Source of the DNA: a gamma proteobacterium symbiont of Ctena orbiculata
Lineage (GTDB): Bacteria; Pseudomonadota; Gammaproteobacteria; Chromatiales; Chromatiaceae
Assembly (NCBI GenBank): GCA_003094555.1
Contig: NATW01000109.1
Span: 1-57,343, forward strand
Direction: 5' to 3'
Length of the DNA: 57,343 bases
The stretch's first letter is position 1. Each line of letters opens with the position of its first letter. A model generated the notes under the pieces. It saw only the letters and a list, made by a program, of their open reading frames with translations. It did not search any database and was not told the origin of the DNA. A program made the position numbers and the translations under genes. Positions 48,435 through 57,343 of this stretch are shown in pieces.

Positions 48435-48458
48435 TGAACTATTTTTTTAACCAGGTGA

Positions 48459-48486
48459 TTGAGCCTGGCAACCAAGTCAGTATAAT
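48459..48486 (+). promoter_or_regulatory. Sigma-70 promoter of tRNA-Glu
   Basis: TTGAGC at 48459-48464, a 16-base spacer and a perfect TATAAT at 48481-48486. The tRNA begins 20 bases after the -10 box, so the primary transcript has a very short leader for RNase P to remove. Confidence 0.8.
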
Positions 48487-48506
48487 ACCGCCTTTCGTGA
48501 GAAACT

Positions 48507-48581
48507 GCTCCCTTCGTCTAGTGGTTAGGACGCTGGCCTCTCACGCCGGTAACAGGGGTTCGAGTCCCCTAGGGAGTACCA
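48507..48581 (+). tRNA. tRNA-Glu, anticodon CTC
   Basis: 75 bases including an encoded CCA (48579-48581). Acceptor arms GCTCCCT and AGGGAGT pair with one G-T closure. The anticodon stem CTGGC/GCCGG carries loop CTCTCAC, anticodon CTC, reading GAG. The T arm is GGGGTTCGAGTCCCC. The identity follows the anticodon and the overall likeness to bacterial tRNA-Glu. It stands alone, not in an rRNA operon. Confidence 0.97.
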
Positions 48582-48589
48582 GTTAGTAA

Positions 48590-48613
48590 AAAGGCCGCTG
48601 GATAGCGGCCTTT
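48590..48613. terminator. Bidirectional terminator between tRNA-Glu and galU
   Basis: A perfect 10-bp stem AAAGGCCGCT/AGCGGCCTTT with a 4-base loop; Ts follow on the plus strand and, by symmetry, on the minus strand. It begins nine bases after the tRNA and ends just before the galU stop, so it can serve both. Confidence 0.9.
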
Positions 48614-48617
48614 ATTC

Positions 48618-49499
48618 TTATAGGTCCTTTGATAACTCGCTGAGATAATTACGAAATTCTTCCCCTAGCTCATTGTGTGACAAACCATACTCGACGGTTG
48701 CCTCAAGATAACCGAGTTTACTTCCGCAATCATAGCGTTTGCCTTTCACCCGATAGACCCGGACCTTTTCAAACTTCAATAGCTCGGCAATGGCATCAGT
48801 CAGCTGGATTTCACCGCCGGCCCCCTCACCAGTCTTCTTGATCAAGTCGAAGATACGCGGCGTAAGGATGTAGCGTCCGACCACCGCAAGATTGGATGGA
48901 GCCTCCTCCGGTTTCGGCTTTTCGACGATGGATGTCATGATGGCCGTTTCGCCATCGTCCTCCTCTACCTCCACGATGCCATACTTGCCAGTCTCCTCGC
49001 GCGGAACCTCCTCTACCAATATCACACTGCACTGATAACGCTCATAGATCTCGGCCATTTGAGCGATGGCGCCTACGCCATCTTCACCAGAAATCAGATC
49101 ATCCGCCAGGATTACCGCAAATGGCTCGTCCGCCACCACGGATTCCGCACAGAGCACGGCATGGCCAAGCCCCAGGGCTTCTGCCTGCCTGAGATAGATA
49201 CAGCTCACATCAGCGGGTAGGACGTTCTGTACCTTCTCTAACAGCTCAGTCTTTCCCGCCTCCTTCAGTTCACTCTCCAATTCGTATGCCTTGTCGAAAT
49301 GATCGGGAATGGAGCGTTTGTTTCTACCTGTGACAAATACCAGTGATGTCACACCCGCCTCTTCCGCCTCCTCGGCGGCATATTGAATCAAAGGCTTGTC
49401 TACTACCGGCAGCATCTCCTTGGGATTGGCCTTGGTTGCGGGTAAAAAACGGGTGCCCATCCCAGCTACAGGAAAAACCGCTTTACGTATCTTTTTCAT
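48618..49499 (-). CDS. galU: UTP-glucose-1-phosphate uridylyltransferase
   Basis: 293 residues. GalU makes UDP-glucose for lipopolysaccharide, exopolysaccharide and osmolyte synthesis. [20 protein letters not shown] near 7-26, [31 protein letters not shown] and [19 protein letters not shown] are diagnostic. ATG 49499 has AGGAG correctly placed; a GTG six bases upstream overlaps that site and is unlikely. It competes with glgC for glucose 1-phosphate. Confidence 0.97.
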   Translation of the reverse strand: MKKIRKAVFPVAGMGTRFLPATKANPKEMLPVVDKPLIQYAAEEAEEAGVTSLVFVTGRNKRSIPDHFDKAYELESELKEAGKTELLEKVQNVLPADVSCIYLRQAEALGLGHAVLCAESVVADEPFAVILADDLISGEDGVGAIAQMAEIYERYQCSVILVEEVPREETGKYGIVEVEEDDGETAIMTSIVEKPKPEEAPSNLAVVGRYILTPRIFDLIKKTGEGAGGEIQLTDAIAELLKFEKVRVYRVKGKRYDCGSKLGYLEATVEYGLSHNELGEEFRNYLSELSKDL

Positions 49500-49619
49500 T
49501 ACCACTCCTCTGAATCCTTGTACACATCGGGCCGTTCAATTACCCGCATTCAGGTGACTCAACACCCCTAGTATCGCAACCTATATCATACAGAGTTCTT
49601 CGAATGAGGTCCCTTACAG

Positions 49620-50327
49620 TCACAAGCTGGATGCAATCTCCTGGTTGATCGACTGCAGTGCCACGATAGGGTCGGCCGCTGCCGTAATCGGTCGTCCCAC
49701 CACCAGGTAACTGGAACCAGCATGTATCGCATCGGCCGGTGTCATCACACGGCGCTGATCATCCTGAACCGCTTGTTTAGGCCGTACACCGGGAGTCACC
49801 AGAAGAAATGCATCACCCAGCTCGCTACGCAACATTTCAGCCTCCCTGGGGGAGCAGACAACACCATCCAGCCCCGCTTGCTGTGTCAACTTGGCCAAGC
49901 GGGAGACATTCTGCGCTGGGTCCCCGGAAAAACCGATATCCTGGATCTCTTCACCGGTCAGACTGGTAAGAATGGTAACTGCGACCAGAAGCGGGCGAGT
50001 GTTCCTGGCCTCCAGACGTTCGCGAGCTGTCTTCATCATCCTGCGACCGCCGGATGCATGCAGATTCATCATCCATACCCCGAGATCAGCCGCTGCATCG
50101 CAGGCCGCCGCTACAGTATTGGGAATATCATGAAACTTCAGGTCGAGAAAAACATCATAGCCGCGGCCTCTAAGCACTTCGACAAAAGTAGGACCGAGAC
50201 GGGTAAACATCTCTTTGCCAACCTTGAGCCGACAAAGTGAGGGATCCAAGCGATCCACAAGCGCAAGGGCCCTATCCTGATCTGGATAATCAAGTGCAAC
50301 AATGACCCTTGAATCACTGGTATTCAT
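49620..50327 (-). CDS. pyrF: Orotidine 5'-phosphate decarboxylase
   Basis: 235 residues. Last step to [12 protein letters not shown] near 8-16, the catalytic [10 protein letters not shown] at 62-71 (K64, D67), [13 protein letters not shown] and a late YLVVGRPIT are present. It lies 51 bases after lapB, completing the lapA-lapB-pyrF order common in gammaproteobacteria. Confidence 0.97.
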   Translation of the reverse strand: MNTSDSRVIVALDYPDQDRALALVDRLDPSLCRLKVGKEMFTRLGPTFVEVLRGRGYDVFLDLKFHDIPNTVAAACDAAADLGVWMMNLHASGGRRMMKTARERLEARNTRPLLVAVTILTSLTGEEIQDIGFSGDPAQNVSRLAKLTQQAGLDGVVCSPREAEMLRSELGDAFLLVTPGVRPKQAVQDDQRRVMTPADAIHAGSSYLVVGRPITAAADPIVALQSINQEIASSL

Positions 50328-50378
50328 GTTGTTTCCACCATTCTGTTGTAGTTGGGATCCGAGAATTCGGATCGATCA

Positions 50379-51566
50379 TCACGTCAGCGCATTTGCCTTA
50401 AAGCTGCGCGTCAATCCCTGTTGCGGCTTGATCTCACCCCATGTCTTGCAACTGGGGCAGTGCCAATGTAGTTTTTTCGCTGTAAAACCACAGTGATCAC
50501 ACTGATAGGCGGGCTGTTTTTCAAGTAGCTTCATCACCGATATCAGCAGCACCTCCAGGGCCTCCTTGGGACTCTCCTCACTTCTCTGCAGATTCAATCT
50601 GACCAAGCGCTCCAGGCCTTTTAAGTCAGGTGTCTCTTCCAGATGTCTGAGCAAGGCATCCACAGCCGCCCCCGCACCCTCTTTTTCGACAATCATCTCG
50701 GAGAGTATCATCATCGCTTCCGTGCAATGGTGACGTTGATAGAGCTGTTGCAGATATTCGAACAGCTCAGGCTGTCTGCCAAGTTTTCTATAGCATTCAA
50801 CCAGCCTGGGCAGCACCTCGGAAAGATAGATGGGATCGTTGTCCTCAACCTGCTGTAACAATTTGACCACCGATCGGCAGTCTCCCCGGGTATATTCGAT
50901 CTCGGCCTGTAATAGCAACGCCCGCACATTGCTTCGCTGTACCTGCTGGGCACGTTTGAGATAACCCTCCGCAGCCGATACATTCTGCTGGCTCAACATC
51001 TGCTCAGCCAGTTCACAATAGAAATGGGCAACCGCGTTAGGTCGTGAGGGGTAGTGGGATGCCGATATCTTCTCAGCCACATCCAGGCAGCGCTGCCACT
51101 CTTTCTCCTGCTGGTAAATCTCCAACAGGTAGATATAGGCCTGCTCGTTATAGAGTTTCAGTTCGGTCAATTCGAGGAACAGGTTTTCGGCACGATCAAA
51201 CAGACCGGCGCGCATATAGTCCTGACCCAATTCAAGCAAGGCCTGCGCTCTCTGCTCACGATTCAAGCTGGGCCTGGCTATCAGGTTCTGATGGATACGG
51301 ATGGCCCGATCCACTTCACCCCGCCGCCGGAACAGGTTACCCAGGGCAAGGTGGGTTTCGACCGTATCGCTATCCACGTCCAATAATTCGATGAACAGAT
51401 CGATTGCCTTGTCAGGCTGTTCATTTAGCAGATAGTTAAGACCCTTGAAATAGACCGGGGCTATCTGTGGTGGCTGCTTCTGCGTTTTACTGGCCATACC
51501 GCGCCGCGCCGTATACCAACCGGAGGCAGCGGCTACTGGTAGCAATAAAAGCAATAACTCAACCAC
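50379..51566 (-). CDS. lapB: LPS assembly/heat-shock protein LapB (YciM)
   Basis: 395 residues. An N-terminal helix (3-18) anchors it to the inner membrane. TPR repeats fill about 35-330. A rubredoxin-like zinc site closes the protein: C356/C359 in CDHC and C370/C373 in CPSC. LapB is known to control LpxC degradation by FtsH and so lipopolysaccharide amount. Translation starts at GTG 51566 with GAGG upstream. The predicted length is close to E. coli (389). Follows lapA after 63 bases. Confidence 0.95.
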   Translation of the reverse strand: MVELLLLLLPVAAASGWYTARRGMASKTQKQPPQIAPVYFKGLNYLLNEQPDKAIDLFIELLDVDSDTVETHLALGNLFRRRGEVDRAIRIHQNLIARPSLNREQRAQALLELGQDYMRAGLFDRAENLFLELTELKLYNEQAYIYLLEIYQQEKEWQRCLDVAEKISASHYPSRPNAVAHFYCELAEQMLSQQNVSAAEGYLKRAQQVQRSNVRALLLQAEIEYTRGDCRSVVKLLQQVEDNDPIYLSEVLPRLVECYRKLGRQPELFEYLQQLYQRHHCTEAMMILSEMIVEKEGAGAAVDALLRHLEETPDLKGLERLVRLNLQRSEESPKEALEVLLISVMKLLEKQPAYQCDHCGFTAKKLHWHCPSCKTWGEIKPQQGLTRSFKANALT

Positions 51567-51629
51567 CTGTCACCTCGGTAACCACACAAACTGCGCAACC
51601 TTGATAGGGCTTAAAGTACATTGCAACGC

Positions 51630-51917
51630 TCACTGCTCCTTCAAAGGTAGGGCACGAAGATTATTGACCTCTTCACTCACCAGTTGACTGCGCCGTTTAA
51701 GCTTGTGGATTTCCCGCTTGAGTCCCAATACCTTGCCCATTCCGGCCAAGACACCCAATACCACACCAAACCCCAAGGCGATGGTCAGTATCAACGATAA
51801 AGGAATCTCCCGGCGGCCAAAATAGTAGTTGACCTCAACAGGATCGGCATTGAGGACAGTGAAGACTGCACCCAGCAGCATGATCAGGATGACAATAAAG
51901 AGTTTTATGAATCGCAT
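51630..51917 (-). CDS. lapA: LapA-family (DUF1049) membrane protein
   Basis: 95 residues with two membrane helices (about 5-24 and 42-63) around the motif NADPVEVNYYFGRREIPLSL, then a basic coiled coil LKREIHKLKRRSQLVSEEV. This is the YciS/LapA pattern. It partners LapB in lipopolysaccharide assembly. The gene usually follows ihfB; here the next gene upstream, 213 bases away, is fliK-like. Confidence 0.92.
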   Translation of the reverse strand: MRFIKLFIVILIMLLGAVFTVLNADPVEVNYYFGRREIPLSLILTIALGFGVVLGVLAGMGKVLGLKREIHKLKRRSQLVSEEVNNLRALPLKEQ

Positions 51918-52130
51918 AGACGTTCCGTAGTTCCTCCTCTCAGGAAACCATTCTCGCCTACTGCCGTCCAGTTTGAAATAGCAAAAATGGCAGAACTTGG
52001 GAATAGATGAAGGAGTTTACGGCCAGGTCACAAATGTTTTCACAGGCTGAAACCCAATATTTTCCGGTTTACAGCCTGTCAAGGAAGGCGCTTGAGGAGG
52101 GATTTTGAGGTCGGGTGGTTTTAGCCAACC

Positions 52131-53126
52131 CTAGGCGTAGGTATCCAACAGACCATCGCCACCCATTATCCATGTTCGACTCTCTGCAGTGGCTGCTTCC
52201 TGGGTTGGCAGATCACCCCCGGAACTGCCGTTAGCATCAGACTCGGCCCCCCTGTCGCGGGCAGACTCACCGGCCTGATGTTGACCCACATCCACATTGG
52301 CAAGGTTGAGGTTGATCTCACCAAACAACTCCCGCAGGCGTGGTATCGATGCCTCAATGGCATCACGTGTGGGGGCTTGAGTGGCGACAAAGGTGACACT
52401 GGTCTGATCATTTTGCAGGGAAATCTTTATCTCCAGCGGCCCCAGATGGGGAGGATTCAGCTTGATTTCCGCTTGTTGGATGTTCTGACCCACCATCCAT
52501 TGAATACGTTCACCCACCGCCCTGTCCCATCCCGCCTGACCGACCGGGATATCCAGAGGCATGACAATCGATGGCCTGATACCCGTGGATGAATTGACTG
52601 ATGGTTGCAGTGAAACCGCTGTTAACTGTCCAGGGGTTTCAACCGGTCTACCCGATTCCAACAACTGCTTACCCAGTTCACTGAGTTCAATTTTCAGCGG
52701 CTGGGGTTGACCATTCTCGATCAGCCGCTGCACCAGAAACTCAGGTTGCATCAGTTGGGGTTGGGTCTGCAGGGGCTTTGCAAGCGCCACCCCCTCCATT
52801 GCCGGCCCACTCAATAGGGCCTGTTGCTGGGATATCAGAAGCGGCAAGGGTTTGCCGTCCAGATGGAGTTGCAGCGGCAATAGACTGCCATGTTGAGCCG
52901 TTATCGCCTGGGTCTGGAGGGGATCTGCGGTTGCCGTAGCCAGGGATAGCAACACTACACCCTCTTCACCCTGAGTCATCAACAGCTCCTGCAGGGCTTG
53001 ATCGAAGCTAGCCCCGACAATCTCTCCGTTTGCCGTGACCTGAGCGATGAGATCACCCCCCTTACCAGGGGTTGCGGATGTAGGCTTGTCCCCCTGAACC
53101 TGGGGCATGAATGCTATCTGTACCAT
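52131..53126 (-). CDS. fliK: FliK-type flagellar hook-length control protein
   Basis: 331 residues from ATG 53126. The N-terminal two thirds are low-complexity and rich in Gln, Leu and Pro, as is usual for FliK. Residues about 220-305 are the Flg_hook domain: WDRAVGERIQWMVGQNIQQA, then KLNPPHLGPLEIKISLQNDQ, VTFVATQAPTRDAIEASIPR, LRELF and LANVDVG. A Gly/Ser/Asp-rich tail follows. FliK measures the hook and switches export specificity with FlhB. No other flagellar gene is in the window. AGG lies nine bases before the ATG; the frame is open further upstream without support. It could instead serve a non-flagellar secretion system. Confidence 0.83.
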   Translation of the reverse strand: MVQIAFMPQVQGDKPTSATPGKGGDLIAQVTANGEIVGASFDQALQELLMTQGEEGVVLLSLATATADPLQTQAITAQHGSLLPLQLHLDGKPLPLLISQQQALLSGPAMEGVALAKPLQTQPQLMQPEFLVQRLIENGQPQPLKIELSELGKQLLESGRPVETPGQLTAVSLQPSVNSSTGIRPSIVMPLDIPVGQAGWDRAVGERIQWMVGQNIQQAEIKLNPPHLGPLEIKISLQNDQTSVTFVATQAPTRDAIEASIPRLRELFGEINLNLANVDVGQHQAGESARDRGAESDANGSSGGDLPTQEAATAESRTWIMGGDGLLDTYA

Positions 53127-53293
53127 GGCTAAACCTGTAGTTGTCGCTTTCAGTCGACAATATGAATGCAGATTCCGGGCCAGGACCCAGGTTGTTCCTG
53201 GCTCCGGGTGGATTTTTTTCAATAAGCATTGCGAAAGGAGTGCCAAGCCTGAGCGGTCATGTTTAGATACCGCAGCGAATTGGGATGTCTGAT

Positions 53294-53779
53294 CTAAAAG
53301 GAAAAATCCTGCGGTGTTGCCCGGCGCCACTCCGCCATCCGTAACCGCCAATCGTCACCATCACCGCGTTTGAACAGCAGTTGTAGACGCAGTAAATCCC
53401 CACGCCATTGTGCCGGTGCCATCACCGCTTCCTGAGAAGAGCCAGCGAGTCCGGCGAAGAGCACAACCTCTGACTCATTTTCAGCTCGCAGATCGATCTG
53501 ATCGATTTTGGAGACGATATGGATCGATTTGTGGCGCATGAAATAGCTAAGCAGCATCGCCTTGAGCGCCCTGAAGTCGCGTCCGCTCCTGTCCTCATAA
53601 GCGGGATCGACGAATTCCATTGCGGAAGAGAGATCACGGGCTTCCAGATAGCTCTCCGCCTCACTCAGTATGTTGCGAAGCTGCTCCTCCGGACTCAACG
53701 GCCGGTCACTGCAACCAGCAACGAACAGCGTGAACAGGAGTAGAAAGGTACTGCCGCGGGATAGATTTGAGATGGCCAT
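53294..53779 (-). CDS. Predicted lipoprotein of unknown function
   Basis: 161 residues. The signal peptide ends in a good lipobox, LFVAGC, with the acylated cysteine at position 23 and S24/D25 after it; the +2 residue is serine, so outer-membrane sorting is expected. The mature part starts with a helix (SPEEQLRNILSEAESYLEAR) and continues as an alpha/beta domain with FRALKAMLLSYFMRHKSIHI, like NTF2-type folds. No family recognised. The start follows the dapB stop by three bases, so it is probably co-translated with dapB. Confidence 0.7.
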   Translation of the reverse strand: MAISNLSRGSTFLLLFTLFVAGCSDRPLSPEEQLRNILSEAESYLEARDLSSAMEFVDPAYEDRSGRDFRALKAMLLSYFMRHKSIHIVSKIDQIDLRAENESEVVLFAGLAGSSQEAVMAPAQWRGDLLRLQLLFKRGDGDDWRLRMAEWRRATPQDFSF

Positions 53780-53782
53780 GGG

Positions 53783-54598
<816 letters not shown>

Positions 54599-55741
54599 TT
54601 ATTTAAAACCCATGTTTTCAAAGAAATTTTTCACGCCATCAACCCAGCTGGTGGAGTGCGGGCTGTGCTTTGCGCCGCCCTTCTTCATGGACTCGTCAAG
54701 GCGTTTGATCAGCTCCTCCTGCTCACTGGTCAGCTTGACCGGCGTCTCGACCAACACCCGGCACATCAGATCGCCCATCGGGCCACCTCGCACCGGTTTG
54801 ACACCCTTGCCACGCATCCGGAACAGGCGCCCCGTCTGGGTACCCGCGGGAATCTTCAGAATCACTTTACCGTCCAGGGTAGGCACCTCCAACTCACCAC
54901 CCAGGGCCGCGATGGCAAAGCTTATCGGCACTTCACAATAGAGATGGTTATCCTCGCGACTGAAGATGTCGTGGGGCTTGACGGCGACCTGTACATAGAG
55001 ATCCCCGGGCGGACCGCCATGCTCCCCTGCCTCCCCTTCACCGGCCAGGCGGATGCGGTCACCGGAATCGACACCGGGCGGCACCTTGACCGAGAGTGTC
55101 TTGTGCTCCTGTATTCGTCCCTGCCCATGACAGCTGGGACAGGGATCCTCGATCATGGTCCCTTTGCCATGGCAGCGGGGGCAGGTCTGCTGGACGGAAA
55201 AGAAGCCCTGCTGCATGCGCACCTGACCATGACCGCCACAGGTATCACAGGTCTTGGGGGAGCTTCCCTTGCGTGCGCCACTCCCGGCACAGACATCACA
55301 CTTCACCAGGGTCGGCACCCTGATCTTGACAGTGGTACCCGCTACCGCATCTTCCAGGGAGAGTTGCAGGTTGTAACGCAGATCGGCGCCACGATGTACC
55401 CGCGAGCCGCCGGCACCTCCCCGTCCGCCACCGAAGATATCCCCGAACACGTCACCGAAGATATCTGAGAAATTGGCATTACCGCCACCGAAGCCGCCTC
55501 CCATGCTGGGATCGACACCGGCGTGTCCGAACTGGTCATAGGTTGCCCGCTTCTGCGCATCGGTCAAGATTTCATAGGCCTCCTTGGCCTCTTTGAATTT
55601 CACTTCCGCATCATCCCCGGTATCCCCGGCATTCCGGTCCGGATGGTATTTCATGGCCAGGCGTCGATAGGCCTTTTTGATATCGGCCTCACTGGCGTTC
55701 TTGTTGACGCCCAGAACTTCGTAATAATCGCGTTTAGCCAT
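54599..55741 (-). CDS. dnaJ: Chaperone DnaJ (class I Hsp40)
   Basis: 380 residues. The J domain (1-70) has HPD at 33-35, then a Gly/Phe-rich region with [11 protein letters not shown]. Four zinc motifs follow at about 150-210: [24 protein letters not shown] and CPSCHGQG. The C-terminal substrate-binding domain ends in a short helix. It stimulates DnaK ATPase and delivers clients. A hairpin in the gap from dnaK may lower its expression relative to dnaK. Confidence 0.98.
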   Translation of the reverse strand: MAKRDYYEVLGVNKNASEADIKKAYRRLAMKYHPDRNAGDTGDDAEVKFKEAKEAYEILTDAQKRATYDQFGHAGVDPSMGGGFGGGNANFSDIFGDVFGDIFGGGRGGAGGSRVHRGADLRYNLQLSLEDAVAGTTVKIRVPTLVKCDVCAGSGARKGSSPKTCDTCGGHGQVRMQQGFFSVQQTCPRCHGKGTMIEDPCPSCHGQGRIQEHKTLSVKVPPGVDSGDRIRLAGEGEAGEHGGPPGDLYVQVAVKPHDIFSREDNHLYCEVPISFAIAALGGELEVPTLDGKVILKIPAGTQTGRLFRMRGKGVKPVRGGPMGDLMCRVLVETPVKLTSEQEELIKRLDESMKKGGAKHSPHSTSWVDGVKNFFENMGFK

Positions 55742-55834
55742 GGTTGTTATCTTTTACTACCGTTATCTGTCCACATTCATCATCCATCCAACTGCACCAA
55801 TGCAGGTAACACTTTCCCGCTCGCAGAATGCCAA

Positions 55835-55870
55835 AAACCGCACATCGGCAGGGATGCCGATGCACGGTTT
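55835..55870 (-). terminator. Hairpin between dnaK and dnaJ
   Basis: Sixteen-base arms (55835-55850 and 55855-55870) pair with two mismatches around a 4-base loop, followed on the minus strand by five Ts. It begins 20 bases past the dnaK stop. It fits a leaky terminator or an RNA-end stabiliser that sets the dnaK:dnaJ ratio. Confidence 0.75.
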
Positions 55871-55889
55871 CTGAGACTAGTATCCCTGA

Positions 55890-57343
55890 CTAGTTTTTAT
55901 TGTCCTTGACCTCTTCAAACTCGGCATCGACCACATCATCTCCGCCCGCATCCGGGGCGCTATCCGACCCGGTCGCACCGCTATCCGCGGCAGCGGCTTC
56001 AGCATCGGCACCCTTCTCGGCATAGAGCCGTTCCGCCATCTTACCAGAAGCCTCCGCCAGGACCTTGGTCTTGGCCTCGATGGCATCCTTGTCGTCGCCC
56101 TTCATGACCTCCTCGAGATCCTTGATGGCGCTCTCGATGGCCTCTTTTTCACCCGCCTCGAGTTTCTCCTCACCGAGCTCTTCCATCGACTTCTTGGTGG
56201 CGTGAATCATGCTGTCCGCCTGGTTGCGGGCGCCGATCAGTTCATGGAACTTACGGTCCTCGTCCGCATGGGCCTCCGCATCCTTGACCATCCGATCGAC
56301 TTCATCGTCGCTGAGACCGGAAGAGGCCTTGATCACGATCGACTGCTCCTTAGCGGTGGCCTTGTCCTTGGCGGAGACATTCAGAATACCGTTGGCATCG
56401 ATGTCGAAGCTGACCTCGATCTGCGGTACACCCCTAGGTGCGGGAGGTATGTCGCTCAGATCAAAACGGCCCAGGGATTTGTTGGCCCCGGCCTGCTCAC
56501 GTTCACCCTGCAGGACATGTACGGTCACCGCCGTCTGGTTGTCGTCCGCGGTGGAGAAGACCTGCGAAGCACTCGTGGGAATGGTCGTATTCTTCTCGAT
56601 CAGCCTGGTCATGACGCCACCCAGAGTCTCGATACCCAGCGAAAGCGGGGTCACATCGAGCAGCAGGACATCTTTGACATCACCACCCAATACACCGCCT
56701 TGAATCGCCGCTCCGATGGCCACAGCCTCGTCCGGATTGACGTCCTTACGCGGCTCTTTACCGAAGAATCCCTTCACTGCCTCCTGCACTTTCGGCATCC
56801 GGGTCTGACCACCGACCAGGATCACCTCATCGATCTTGGAGGCATCGATGCCGGCGTCCTTGAGGGCTGTTTTACAGGGCTCGATGGTACGCACGACCAG
56901 ATCTTCCACCAACGACTCCAGTTTGGAACGGGTCAGCTTGATGTTCAGATGCTTGGGACCGCTGGCATCCGCCGTGACATAGGGCAGATTGATGTCGGTC
57001 TGCTGGCTGGAGGAGAGTTCGATCTTGGCCTTCTCGGCACCCTCTTTCAGGCGCTGCAGGGCCAGCGGATCGTTGCGCAGATCGAAACCCTGATCCTTTT
57101 TGAACTCGTCAACAAGATAATCGATGATACGCATGTCGAAATCCTCACCACCGAGGAAGGTATCACCATTGGTGGAGAGTACTTCGAACTGATGCTCGCC
57201 ATCGATCTCGGCGATTTCAATGATGGAGATATCGAAGGTACCACCACCCAGGTCATAGACCGCCAGGGTCTGATCACCCCGCTTCTTGTCCATGCCGTAA
57301 GCCAGTGCCGCGGCGGTCGGCTCGTTGATGATGCGTTTCACAT
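55890..57343 (-). CDS. dnaK: Chaperone DnaK (Hsp70), 5' end cut by window edge
   Basis: About 484 codons of the C-terminal three quarters. The first visible residues, [16 protein letters not shown], match E. coli DnaK from about residue 165, so roughly 160 residues lie beyond the edge. [31 protein letters not shown], the linker region [20 protein letters not shown], the substrate-binding beta domain and the helical lid ending in a Gly/Asp-rich tail with EFEEVKD are all present. The promoter, probably heat-shock type, is outside the window. Confidence 0.98.
   Translation of the reverse strand, partial: VKRIINEPTAAALAYGMDKKRGDQTLAVYDLGGGTFDISIIEIAEIDGEHQFEVLSTNGDTFLGGEDFDMRIIDYLVDEFKKDQGFDLRNDPLALQRLKEGAEKAKIELSSSQQTDINLPYVTADASGPKHLNIKLTRSKLESLVEDLVVRTIEPCKTALKDAGIDASKIDEVILVGGQTRMPKVQEAVKGFFGKEPRKDVNPDEAVAIGAAIQGGVLGGDVKDVLLLDVTPLSLGIETLGGVMTRLIEKNTTIPTSASQVFSTADDNQTAVTVHVLQGEREQAGANKSLGRFDLSDIPPAPRGVPQIEVSFDIDANGILNVSAKDKATAKEQSIVIKASSGLSDDEVDRMVKDAEAHADEDRKFHELIGARNQADSMIHATKKSMEELGEEKLEAGEKEAIESAIKDLEEVMKGDDKDAIEAKTKVLAEASGKMAERLYAEKGADAEAAAADSGATGSDSAPDAGGDDVVDAEFEEVKDNKN

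Overview
This window looks like core chromosome of a free-living or symbiotic gammaproteobacterium with moderate GC. The gene orders pcnB-folK-panB-panC-panD, lapA-lapB-pyrF, ribBA-ribH-nusB-thiL-pgpA, dnaK-dnaJ-dapB and xseB-ispA are all typical of that class. Full glycogen metabolism, a zwf-pgl-gnd operon, an XrtA-type polysaccharide chain-length protein and a desaturase with a transposase-like tail suggest a Chromatiales or sulfur-oxidiser relative such as Sedimenticola or Thiodiazotropha. That lineage is a guess from memory, not shown by the sequence. No phage, integrase or CRISPR array is visible.

Layout, left half. 1-3.4 kb: a desaturase cut by the left edge, a CofD/YvcK-like protein and an unknown membrane protein. 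3.46-3.88 kb: a nested repeat element built on 27-bp tandem repeats. 3.9-7.6 kb: the oxidative pentose phosphate operon zwf-pgl-gnd (minus strand). 8-12.6 kb: an NYN/cold-shock-domain protein behind an AT-rich leader, a NUDIX hydrolase, ppx, a SCO1-like protein and a helical secreted protein downstream of parE. 12.6-17.2 kb: parE, then divergent xseB-ispA, then folE2. 17.2-26.2 kb: a long minus-strand group, glyA-nrdR-ribD-ribE and ribBA-ribH-nusB-thiL-pgpA-aspartic protease. It is split by a plus-strand spondin-domain gene whose terminator lies inside ribE.

Layout, right half. 26.3-33.3 kb: an orphan chain-length determinant, an unrecognised protein, purL and a 40-residue membrane peptide with a strong terminator. 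33.3-43.5 kb: the glycogen island, with glgC-GH57-malQ and pgi on the minus strand and glgB and glgA on the plus strand. 43.5-48.4 kb: pcnB-folK-deoxynucleoside kinase-panB-panC, then panD. 48.5 kb: tRNA-Glu(CTC) with a consensus promoter and a terminator shared with convergent galU. 49.6-51.9 kb: lapA-lapB-pyrF. 52.1-57.3 kb: an isolated fliK, a lipoprotein, dapB, dnaJ and dnaK, the last cut by the right edge.

Functionally the window links glucose-6-phosphate flux (pgi, zwf-pgl-gnd) with glycogen synthesis and breakdown (glgC, glgA, glgB, malQ, GH57) and with UDP-glucose (galU). It also covers folate (folE2, folK), pantothenate and riboflavin synthesis, and chaperone functions. The least explained items are the NYN-CSD fusion, the nested repeat element at 3.5-3.9 kb, the desaturase/transposase-tail fusion, the degenerate RibA half of RibBA, the fliK gene away from other flagellar genes, and several unknown proteins.
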